Source: Nitrosomonas sp. (GTDB lineage Bacteria; Pseudomonadota; Gammaproteobacteria; Burkholderiales; Nitrosomonadaceae). From it: a DNA stretch of 50,152 nt. Of the stretch, positions 16,868-24,914 are shown one piece after another. The notes under the pieces are model-generated. The model worked only from the letters and a program-made list of their open reading frames with translations. It was not told the DNA's origin and ran no database searches. The position numbers and the translations under genes are program-made. The DNA is taken from the NCBI GenBank assembly GCA_020852475.1, contig JADZAR010000133.1, positions 1 through 50,152 of the forward strand, read 5' to 3'. Position 1 is the stretch's first letter. Every line of letters starts with the position of its first letter.

Positions 16868-18406
16868 ATGGTCATGATTCACAGAACTGAGACCTTTGCA
16901 CGACTACTACGCGGCACAATAATTGCGTTAAAAATTTGCGAAAAATGCTCATTTACCCCGCATAAACTCCGCTTTTTCGCAAATTCTTGCCTTATTATCG
17001 CGCCGCTCATGACGCCGTACAAAGGTCTCAGAACTATGATCCTGACAGCAGTGACCGTCTTCATTTTTCCTGTGTTCAGTTTCGGGGAAACTTCACATTG
17101 GAGCCCTGCCGCCGTACCGCAACCTGCAGATTTGATGCCGCTGCCGCCTACCGTAACAAAAGCGAAGGACGTTGACGCCATTCTGTCTGCCCTGATCACT
17201 GAAGCGCTTGAGAACAATCCTGAAATTCTTGCCGCGCAGCGCGAGTATGACGCCGCCCGCCAGCGCATCGCACCCGCGGCAGCGCTTGACGACCCCGTGC
17301 TCGAGGCCGGCGTGGTCAATGTGCCGCTGGCGTCATCGCCTTTCAACCGGGACGACATGACCATGAAAATGATCGGCCTGTCCCAGCGGTTGCCATTTCC
17401 CGGAAAACGTGATTTGCGCAGGGATGTCGCCGCGCAGGATGCGCAAAGTGTCGAATATGGCTACCAGGAAACCATCAATCGCATCATGCGCACGGTCAAA
17501 ATCGCTTATTTTGATCTCGGCCTCGCGCACGCAACGATTCAGTTAACTGAAAAAAACAAATCCATCCTGGAGGATTTTCTGCATATTGCTGAAGACCACT
17601 ACGCGCTGGGCATGGGCGGCCAGACCGATGTATTGAAAGCACAGACGCAGATATCCCGGATGCAGGACGAATTGCTCAAACTGGGCCGCGAAATACCTGC
17701 AACCGAAGCCGACCTGATCCGGGCGTTGGGACGTCATAATACCGACGGCATACCCGACATAACCCTATCGCAATGGCCGGAAACACGGCTGAACCCGGAG
17801 TCTCTACATGAAACCGCACTGACGCAGCGTCCGCAGCTAAAAGCTCTGCAGAGCATTATGGCGCGTACTGCAAAAGAAACGGATCTGGCGCGAAAGGATT
17901 ATTATCCTGATCTCGATGTACGACTTTCATACGGCCAGCGCAGTTCCATGCTCGACGGCGCGAGTCGTCCGGATATGGTAGGTTTTACCGTGGCGATCAA
18001 CCTGCCGGTCTGGCGCGACAGTAAACTTGCGCCGCGTATCGCCGAGTCGCTGGCGCTGCGCGATCAGGCCATCCATCTGTATCAGGCGCAGCGCAATGAA
18101 ATTGCCGCCGGTTTGCGCCAGTACACTGCAGCGGCGGAACAAAACCTGAAATCGATATGGCTTTACCGGACGGCCATTCTGCCGCAGGCGCTGCTCACCG
18201 TCGAGTCCGCGCTCGCCGCGTACCGCGTCAACCGCGTCGACTTTCTGACTTTGCTCGACAGTCAGATGACGGTGTTTGAATATGAAATCAGTCTTGTTAC
18301 GGCAATCGCAAACTATAACAAGGCGCGTGCGGAAATTGATTTCATCACGGGCAGTTCCCTCGCCAACCCGACAGAAAGCAGGGGACAAGGCGAACACCAT
18401 GACTAA
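16868..18406 (+). CDS. cusC: TolC-family outer-membrane channel of copper/silver efflux (CusC-like)
   Basis: An outer-membrane efflux protein of the TolC/CusC type, first gene of a cusCBA-like operon. The frame is open from ATG 16868 (512 aa), but a 141-bp MITE occupies codons 8-56. The real signal peptide (MILTAVTVFIFPVFSFG) begins at ATG 17036 directly after the element, so translation probably starts at 17036, giving 456 aa. Mature features include ALENNPEILAAQREYDAARQRI, the first-half IGLSQRLPFPGKRDLR typical of heavy-metal TolC homologues, and VGFTVAINLPVWRDSKLAPR in the second half. The stop overlaps the start of the adaptor gene by 8 bp. The MITE may have altered the promoter or ribosome-binding site of the operon. 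Confidence 0.9.
   Translation: MVMIHRTETFARLLRGTIIALKICEKCSFTPHKLRFFANSCLIIAPLMTPYKGLRTMILTAVTVFIFPVFSFGETSHWSPAAVPQPADLMPLPPTVTKAKDVDAILSALITEALENNPEILAAQREYDAARQRIAPAAALDDPVLEAGVVNVPLASSPFNRDDMTMKMIGLSQRLPFPGKRDLRRDVAAQDAQSVEYGYQETINRIMRTVKIAYFDLGLAHATIQLTEKNKSILEDFLHIAEDHYALGMGGQTDVLKAQTQISRMQDELLKLGREIPATEADLIRALGRHNTDGIPDITLSQWPETRLNPESLHETALTQRPQLKALQSIMARTAKETDLARKDYYPDLDVRLSYGQRSSMLDGASRPDMVGFTVAINLPVWRDSKLAPRIAESLALRDQAIHLYQAQRNEIAAGLRQYTAAAEQNLKSIWLYRTAILPQALLTVESALAAYRVNRVDFLTLLDSQMTVFEYEISLVTAIANYNKARAEIDFITGSSLANPTESRGQGEHHD
16883..17035. mobile_element. 141-bp palindromic MITE with 6-bp target duplication
   Basis: The element spans 16889-17029. Its ends are GAGACCTTTGCACG on the left and CGTACAAAGGTCTC on the right, inverted repeats with one mismatch, and the direct repeat AGAACT flanks it (16883-16888 and 17030-17035). 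The interior is also self-complementary, for example AATTTGCGAAAAA near 16934 against TTTTTCGCAAATT near 16964, so the whole element can fold into one long hairpin. It has no coding capacity of its own. Ends beginning GAGACCTTTGCA resemble those of IS5-type elements, which could mobilise it in trans. Element plus one duplication equals 147 bp, exactly 49 codons, so the cusC frame stays open. Confidence 0.85.
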
Positions 18407-19985
18407 GCCGTTTGTTGTTGTCATGTTGGTCATCACAGCACTCGCCGCCGGCTACTGGTGGGGTAGCGCCGGACAACCTGCATCCACGCCCGCACCTGCA
18501 ACCGGCGCGGCGGATACGGCGTCAGCCGAACGCCGGATTCTTTATTATCGCAATCCGATGGGGCTGCCCGATATTTCTCCGGCACCAAAAAAAGATTCGA
18601 TGGGTATGGACTATATCCCGGTCTATGCAGACGAAGCAACATCGGCTGACGACAGCACCGTGCACATCAGTCCTGAAAGAATCCAGAAACTCGGCGTCAA
18701 AACCGAACCCGCCGCATACCGCATGCTCCACCGGATGATACAAGCGCTGGCGACCGTACAGGCCGACGAGCGCCTGTTATATACCGTTTCCCCAAAATTC
18801 GAAGGTTGGATACAGCGGCTGCATGTCAGCACTACCGGTCAGAAAATTAAAACAGGCGAAGTGTTAATGGATGTCTACAGCCCGGAATTGATTACCGCTC
18901 AGCATGATTATCTGATCGCTGCAAAAGGCATGCACTGGGTCAGAGAAAGCGATCCGGATGTCCAGGCAAAAATGCAGCGGCTTTCGGAGAATGCGCTGCA
19001 AAGACTGTATAACTGGGATATTGCGGAATCCGATCTGCGCCGGTTGCAGCGCGAAGGCAGCCCGATGACCTACCTGCCGCTGCGCGCCGCTATTGACGGC
19101 GTCGTGATTACAAAAAATGCCGTTCAAGGAAAACGCTTCATGCCGGGCGACACATTGTATGAAATCGCCGATCTGTCCCATGTCTGGGTGCTCGCGGAAG
19201 TATTCGAGCAGGATTTGCATATGCTGCGCCCCGAACAAACCGCCACAATCACCGTGGATGCCTATCCCGGCAAAAAATTCACCGGCCGGATGACGTTCAT
19301 CTATCCGGTAGTCACGCCTGAAACCCGGACCACCCGGGTTCGCATTGAACTGGCCAATAAAAAAGCGCTCCTCAAACCGGATATGTATGCGCGGGTTGAG
19401 TTTTCCGCGCAACATGGTCTGCATGAAGTCCTGACCATACCGAATTCCGCGGTACTGGATACCGGCTTGAAGAAAATGGTACTGATCGCGCTTGGCGCGG
19501 GACGCTTTGAACCACGCGCGATAAAAACCGGCATGCGGGCCGATGAATACACCGAAGTACTGTCCGGACTGGTCGAAGGAGAAGCGGTCGTCACCCGCGC
19601 AAACTTTCTCATTGATGCAGAAAGCAATCTCAAGGCAGCGTTATCCGGATTTAATCCCTTTCCTGCCGATGCTCAGCCGGATGTGGATACGCTCGACAGA
19701 CCCGCCGACACCTCAGCTCGCACACATCATGGCAAAGGCGTGATCCGGTCAATAGACTGGAGCACCGCAACAATTACGCTTGCGCATGAACCGATCGCCA
19801 GTCTCCAATGGCCAGCGATGATCATGGACTTCCGCGTGAGCGATCCGGCATTGTTACAATCAGTCAAGCCGGGGCAGACCATCGGTTTCATGCTGACAGC
19901 ACAGGCGGACGGCGGTTATCGCATCACCCACCTGCACTCAGCGGAAGATAGTGCACACAGTACCGGGCACGGCGGCGGGCACTGA
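18399..19985 (+). CDS. cusB: CusB-type efflux adaptor with N-terminal metal domain and C-terminal CusF-like domain
   Basis: This 528-aa periplasmic adaptor of an RND metal-efflux system starts at ATG 18399 with an uncleaved-looking anchor (VVVMLVITALAAGYWW). A heavy-metal-binding motif follows near residues 45-75: YYRNPMGLPDIS and KDSMGMDYIPVY, the Met-rich HMBD seen in CusB-type proteins. Lipoyl, barrel and hairpin segments follow (GWIQRLHVSTTGQKIKTGEVL, LPLRAAIDGVVITKNAV, VWVLAEVFEQDL, RVEFSAQH). After about residue 445 an extra domain reads HHGKGVIRSIDW, ASLQWPAMIMDF, VKPGQTIGFML: the beta-barrel signature of CusF, with the Trp and paired Met used for Cu(I)/Ag(I). Adaptor and chaperone are thus fused. 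The gene overlaps cusC by 8 bp; cusA starts 1 bp after its stop. Confidence 0.93.
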   Translation: MTKPFVVVMLVITALAAGYWWGSAGQPASTPAPATGAADTASAERRILYYRNPMGLPDISPAPKKDSMGMDYIPVYADEATSADDSTVHISPERIQKLGVKTEPAAYRMLHRMIQALATVQADERLLYTVSPKFEGWIQRLHVSTTGQKIKTGEVLMDVYSPELITAQHDYLIAAKGMHWVRESDPDVQAKMQRLSENALQRLYNWDIAESDLRRLQREGSPMTYLPLRAAIDGVVITKNAVQGKRFMPGDTLYEIADLSHVWVLAEVFEQDLHMLRPEQTATITVDAYPGKKFTGRMTFIYPVVTPETRTTRVRIELANKKALLKPDMYARVEFSAQHGLHEVLTIPNSAVLDTGLKKMVLIALGAGRFEPRAIKTGMRADEYTEVLSGLVEGEAVVTRANFLIDAESNLKAALSGFNPFPADAQPDVDTLDRPADTSARTHHGKGVIRSIDWSTATITLAHEPIASLQWPAMIMDFRVSDPALLQSVKPGQTIGFMLTAQADGGYRITHLHSAEDSAHSTGHGGGH

Positions 19986-19986
19986 C

Positions 19987-22900
19987 ATGTTGAGCAGGCT
20001 TATCGAATGGTCGGCCCGCAACAGTTTTCTGGTGTTGCTGGCAACAGTCACCCTCATCGCCATGAGTATCTACGCCGTCATGCGCACACCGCTCGACGCC
20101 ATCCCCGATCTATCGGACGTGCAGATCATCATTTATACGGAATATCCCGGTCAGGCGCCCCAGGTTGTCGAAGACCAAATCACCTATCCGCTGAGCACGG
20201 CGATGCTGGCCGTACCGAAATCCAAAGTCGTGCGCGGCCTGTCGGTGTTCGGCGCTTCGTTCATCTACGTCATTTTTGAAGACGGCACCGACATTTACTG
20301 GGCGCGGACCCGGGTGCTCGAATATCTGAATTTCGCCTCCGGACAAATGCCCGCTGGCGTCACACCCACGCTCGGTCCCGATGCAACCGGTGTCGGCTGG
20401 GTTTATCAATATGTCGTGCAGTCCGCCCGGCACACGCTTGAGGAATTGCGCACCATCCAGGACTGGTTTGTTCGCTACCAGCTCACTAAAACGCAAGGTG
20501 TAGCCGAAGTCGCCAGCGTGGGCGGGTTTGTAAAAACCTATCAGGTCACGATTGAACCGCATAAATTGCAGTCCTACGGCATTCCGATCACCCGGGTCGC
20601 AGAGGTAATCCGCGCCAGCAACCGCGATGTGGGCGGCCGCATCATCGAAATGGCGGAGACCGAATACATCCTGCGCGGCCGCGGCTATTTGCGCGGCATA
20701 GCCGATATCGAAAATCTTGTCCTCAAGGCGAATGCGGGCACGCCTGTTCTGGTGCGTGACGTGGCGCACGTCGAACTGGCGCCGGACGAGCGACGCGGCA
20801 TAGCCGAACTGAATGGCGAAGGTGAGGCCGTTTCCGGCATCGCGGTAGCGCGCTACGGGCAGAATGCGCTCGAAGTTATCGACAATCTGAAGCACAAAAT
20901 CGCCGAAATCTCCAGCGGCCTGCCGGACGGTGTATCGTTACAGGCGGCCTATGACCGCTCCGATCTGATCAACCGCGCCATCGACAATTTGAAGCAAGTG
21001 CTGCTGGAAGAAAGCTTCATCGTGGCGCTGGTCTGCATCATCTTCCTCATGCATGTCAGAAGCGCGCTGGTGGCGATCATCATGCTACCGGTCGGCATGT
21101 TGATCGCAATGGGCGCCATGCATCTGATGGACATCAATTCCAACATCATGAGCCTCGGCGGCATTGCCATCGCAATCGGCACCATGGTGGACGCAGCCAT
21201 CGTCATGATCGAGAATGCGCACAAGCATCTGGAGCGCGCCGGACCAGACGCATCCCGTGCGCAGCTAGTGATTGACGCCTGCCGTGAAGTCGGTCCGGCG
21301 CTGTTTTTCAGTCTGCTGATCATCACCGTTTCGTTTCTGCCGGTATTTACGCTGGAAGCGCAGGAAGGACGGATGTTTGCGCCGCTCGCCTACACCAAAA
21401 CCTTCGCCATGGCCGGTGCAGCGTTGCTGTCGATCACGCTGGTTCCGGTGTTGATGCTGCTTTTTATCCGCGGCAGAATCACGCCGGAAAACAGAAACCC
21501 CATCAACCGGATGCTGATCGGGCTCTACCGTCCTGTCATCGCCTGGGTCATGCGCTGGAAAAAACTGACCATTGCAACGGCGGTCATCGCGCTGATCGCA
21601 TCCATTTATCCGGCCCTGAAGCTGGGCGGCGAATTCATGCCGACGCTCAACGAAGGCAGTCTGCTGTACATGCCGATCACCCTGCCGGCGATCTCCGTCA
21701 CCCAGGCCGCCGAACTGCTGCAAACCCAGAACAGGATCATTAAAAGTTTTTCCGAGGTTGAATCAGTCCTCGGTAAAGCCGGACGCGCCAATACCGCCAC
21801 CGATCCGGCACCGCTCGAAATGTTCGAAACCATCATCAACCTGAAACCCGAGCATGAGTGGCGCGACGGCATGACCGTCGACATGCTGATCGCCGAAATG
21901 GACGCCGCACTGCATATACCCGGCGTCAATAACGCCTGGACCATGCCGATCAAAAACCGGATTGACATGCTCGCCACCGGCATTCGCACGCCGATCGGCA
22001 TCAAGGTGTTCGGCAACGATCTCGAGGAAATCGAGCAACTCGCCAAACGCATCGAATCGGTGATCAAAACCGTACCCGGCACCACCAGCGCCTACGCGGA
22101 GCGCTCTACCGGCGGTTATTACCTCGATATAGAACCTGACCGACTGGCGCTGGCCCGCTACGGACTGGGCATCAACGACTTTTTGGACATTATCTCGCTC
22201 GCGCTGGGCGGTGAAATGCTAACCACCACCGTCGAAGGCCGCGAGCGCTTCAGCGTCAACATCCGCTATCCGCGCGAATTGCGTCAGGATCCGCAGGCCA
22301 TCGCCACGCATGTCCTGATGCCGCTGCCCGATGGCGGCGTCGTTCCGCTGGGACAGGTGGCAAACATTCGGACTGTCAAAGCGCCGCCCGGCATACGCAC
22401 CGAAAACGCGCTGCTGTCCGTTTATATTTTCGTCGACATCCGCGACCGTGACATCAACAGTTACGTCATGGCGGCGCAAAAAGCGGTCGACGAACAGGTG
22501 AAATTTCCACCGGGCTACTATGCTACCTGGAGCGGCCAGTTTGAGTATATGCAGCGCGCCAAAGAAAAACTGAAACTGGTCATTCCATTGACACTGACGC
22601 TTATTTTTCTGCTGCTCTATCTCAATTTCAGGCGACTCACCGAAACGTTGATCGTCATGCTGTCCGTGCCTTTCGCACTGGTCGGCGGCGTCTGGCTCAT
22701 GTGGCTGCTGGATTACAACCTGAGTGTCGCGGCAGGCGTCGGATTCATTGCCCTGATCGGCGTAGCCGCGGAAACCGGCGTCATTATGCTGGTCTATCTC
22801 GATCAGGCGTGGAAAAAAATCAAGGCGCAATGCGCCATCAGCGGCGAAAGACCGTCACCGGCCAATCTCTACGCCGCAGTCATGGAAGGCGCGGTCGAAC

Positions 22901-23115
22901 GCGTCAGGCCGAAAATCATGACTGTCGTCGCGATCATCGCGGGACTGCTGCCCATCATGTGGAGCACGGGCACCGGATCGGAAGTCATGCGGCGCATCGC
23001 CGCGCCCATGGTTGGCGGCATGCTGTCATCCACCCTGCTGACGCTGATCGTCATTCCCGCGCTTTACGCACTGATCAAGGAATGGCAGCTGCGTAGACAG
23101 CACAGTACGGCATAG
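19987..23115 (+). CDS. cusA: Heavy-metal RND efflux pump CusA (Cu/Ag)
   Basis: This 1042-aa inner-membrane RND proton antiporter of the heavy-metal efflux class is close to the E. coli CusA length. ATG 19987 follows the cusB stop by one base. Visible marks are TM1 (FLVLLATVTLIAMSIYAV), TPLDAIPDLSDVQIII, GASFIYVIFEDGTDIYWAR, the TM4 GGIAIAIGTMVDAAIVMIENAHK (charged proton-relay segment) and a second RND half ending at TLLTLIVIPALYAL. Methionines in LLYMP, PLEMFET and IDMLATG occupy the places of E. coli CusA Met573, Met623 and Met672, the Cu(I)/Ag(I) site, supporting monovalent copper or silver rather than zinc/cobalt as substrate. Works with the CusC channel and CusB adaptor encoded upstream. 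Confidence 0.95.
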   Translation: MLSRLIEWSARNSFLVLLATVTLIAMSIYAVMRTPLDAIPDLSDVQIIIYTEYPGQAPQVVEDQITYPLSTAMLAVPKSKVVRGLSVFGASFIYVIFEDGTDIYWARTRVLEYLNFASGQMPAGVTPTLGPDATGVGWVYQYVVQSARHTLEELRTIQDWFVRYQLTKTQGVAEVASVGGFVKTYQVTIEPHKLQSYGIPITRVAEVIRASNRDVGGRIIEMAETEYILRGRGYLRGIADIENLVLKANAGTPVLVRDVAHVELAPDERRGIAELNGEGEAVSGIAVARYGQNALEVIDNLKHKIAEISSGLPDGVSLQAAYDRSDLINRAIDNLKQVLLEESFIVALVCIIFLMHVRSALVAIIMLPVGMLIAMGAMHLMDINSNIMSLGGIAIAIGTMVDAAIVMIENAHKHLERAGPDASRAQLVIDACREVGPALFFSLLIITVSFLPVFTLEAQEGRMFAPLAYTKTFAMAGAALLSITLVPVLMLLFIRGRITPENRNPINRMLIGLYRPVIAWVMRWKKLTIATAVIALIASIYPALKLGGEFMPTLNEGSLLYMPITLPAISVTQAAELLQTQNRIIKSFSEVESVLGKAGRANTATDPAPLEMFETIINLKPEHEWRDGMTVDMLIAEMDAALHIPGVNNAWTMPIKNRIDMLATGIRTPIGIKVFGNDLEEIEQLAKRIESVIKTVPGTTSAYAERSTGGYYLDIEPDRLALARYGLGINDFLDIISLALGGEMLTTTVEGRERFSVNIRYPRELRQDPQAIATHVLMPLPDGGVVPLGQVANIRTVKAPPGIRTENALLSVYIFVDIRDRDINSYVMAAQKAVDEQVKFPPGYYATWSGQFEYMQRAKEKLKLVIPLTLTLIFLLLYLNFRRLTETLIVMLSVPFALVGGVWLMWLLDYNLSVAAGVGFIALIGVAAETGVIMLVYLDQAWKKIKAQCAISGERPSPANLYAAVMEGAVERVRPKIMTVVAIIAGLLPIMWSTGTGSEVMRRIAAPMVGGMLSSTLLTLIVIPALYALIKEWQLRRQHSTA

Positions 23116-23311
23116 CGATAAATCATCGCGAGCGATAATCCATTCGCACATGATCTCGACCGGTACTACCGTAGCGAACGGCTTGCTCGCCAAGCCGTCC
23201 ATATACTGTGAAACAGCTGAATACCGCAGATCGAAGCCGGAAAATTTGATTTCACACATTACGTGATAGACTGTTCCGTCAAACGGAAGAAATCCAGCTT
23301 TCCTGCCGACC

Positions 23312-24673
23312 ATGAAACAAAAACCGTTTAACGCCAATATGGATTCCCGGGCCGCACTATCCACAGCCCGGCTTACACACCGGAAAATTCTGGTCCGGTT
23401 GTTTATCGGCTGGCTATTTCTTTGCATCGTGATCGGAGGCGCGATTTTATGGTCAGAAGTACATCGCTTTCAGCGGTTTTCCCATCAGCTGGCTTTACAT
23501 GAGTCGGCCATACTCAGCGATAAATTCATTTATGATCTGGCGCACCTCGATACAGCCTCGCAGCAGCATCTGACCAATCTCGCGCAGCAACTTGTGCGGC
23601 AGAATTTCCTCATCGTTGAGCTGTATGATCTCGACCAGCAGCTCAGAGTGGAGGCAGTTCGAGCGGGCGCAGAAGCGACGGAAAACTGGATTGGACAGCA
23701 TCGTCATCAGTTCCCGCAGCGGGGTGAATTTACGCACGAATTTCACTTTAAGGACGGAAAATTATTCATTGTTGTTCTCGTACCGATAAAAGGCAGTGGA
23801 ATAACACCGGCGGGAACGGTAGGTTATTTTGAAGGCATCTATCTGATCGACGAAAAAACACTGGCGACGATCAAATCTGATCTGATCCGCACGTTGTTAT
23901 TTGTTTCCATCAGTATCACATTTACCACGTTATTGATGTATCCCGTCATCATGACGCTCAATCGCGGATTGATCCGGCTGGCCAACGATCTGCTGATGGG
24001 AAATCTGGAGTTAATGAATGTCTTGGGATGCGCCATTGCGGAACGCGATTCAGACACCAATACTCACAATTACAGGGTAACCTGCTACGCGCTGCGGCTC
24101 GGTGAAGCAATCGGCTTGCCGGGCAATGAAATACGCAATCTGATCATGGGCGCTTTTCTGCACGATGTTGGAAAAATCGGCATACGCGATCCGATTTTAC
24201 TCAAACCCGGGAAACTGACGCCACAGGAATTCGCAATCATGAAAACGCACGTGCCGCTCGGAGTGGGTATTCTGGAGCAATCCAGCTGGATCAGCGGCGC
24301 GCGGGATGTGGTCGAGTTTCATCATGAGAAATATGATGGCAGCGGCTATCCGAAAGGACTTGAAGGTGACGCGATTCCATTGAATGCGCGTATATTCGCT
24401 ATCGCAGATGTATTTGACGCACTGACTTCCGAACGTCCCTATAAAAAATCATGGCCGATGGATGAAGCGATCAATCATATCGTGCAACAGAGCAACCAGC
24501 ACTTTGATCCACAACTGGTGGATGTCTTTATAAAAATCGTACCTGCGCTCTTCCATGAGCTACACAGTATGGAAGAACCGCAAATGGTCGCCATGATACA
24601 ACATTGTATCGCCCGCCATTTTCTGTCCACGATGGTCGATCATCCAGCACCCAAACAAGCCGCACGCCTTTAA
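23312..24673 (+). CDS. HD-GYP domain cyclic-di-GMP phosphodiesterase with periplasmic sensor region
   Basis: The 453-aa protein has a transmembrane segment at 28-48 (LFIGWLFLCIVIGGAILW), a periplasmic region of about 145 residues, and a second span near 195-215 (LFVSISITFTTLLMYPVIM). The cytoplasmic HD-GYP domain contains HNYRVTCYALRLGEAIGL, the metal-binding HDVGKIG near 284, HVPLGVGIL, and HHEKYDGSGYPKGL near 336 with the diagnostic GYP triplet, then IFAIADVFDALTSERPYK. All expected metal ligands are present, so it should hydrolyse c-di-GMP. It is a single gene with 196 bp upstream; the periplasmic sensor's ligand is unknown. Its output probably affects motility, biofilm or surface secretion. 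Confidence 0.92.
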   Translation: MKQKPFNANMDSRAALSTARLTHRKILVRLFIGWLFLCIVIGGAILWSEVHRFQRFSHQLALHESAILSDKFIYDLAHLDTASQQHLTNLAQQLVRQNFLIVELYDLDQQLRVEAVRAGAEATENWIGQHRHQFPQRGEFTHEFHFKDGKLFIVVLVPIKGSGITPAGTVGYFEGIYLIDEKTLATIKSDLIRTLLFVSISITFTTLLMYPVIMTLNRGLIRLANDLLMGNLELMNVLGCAIAERDSDTNTHNYRVTCYALRLGEAIGLPGNEIRNLIMGAFLHDVGKIGIRDPILLKPGKLTPQEFAIMKTHVPLGVGILEQSSWISGARDVVEFHHEKYDGSGYPKGLEGDAIPLNARIFAIADVFDALTSERPYKKSWPMDEAINHIVQQSNQHFDPQLVDVFIKIVPALFHELHSMEEPQMVAMIQHCIARHFLSTMVDHPAPKQAARL

Positions 24674-24914
24674 CAAGTGTTGCACCGGATGCCCGGTATA
24701 CCATGCTGATTTCATAGACGAGATGTCATACGGTGTTTTTTATCACAGTCTGCTTTTGCGAACACACGTATATTTTTCAGAATATTTCTGTACGGAAACA
24801 CCCTGATCTATTTCCCCTGCCTATGTGACCAAGCTGCTCCGGAATGCATCCAACTGCCGGAACGATAACATCGGCCAGAAATATGTCATTTCAATTCGCT
24901 TTCAGGAGGCAATC

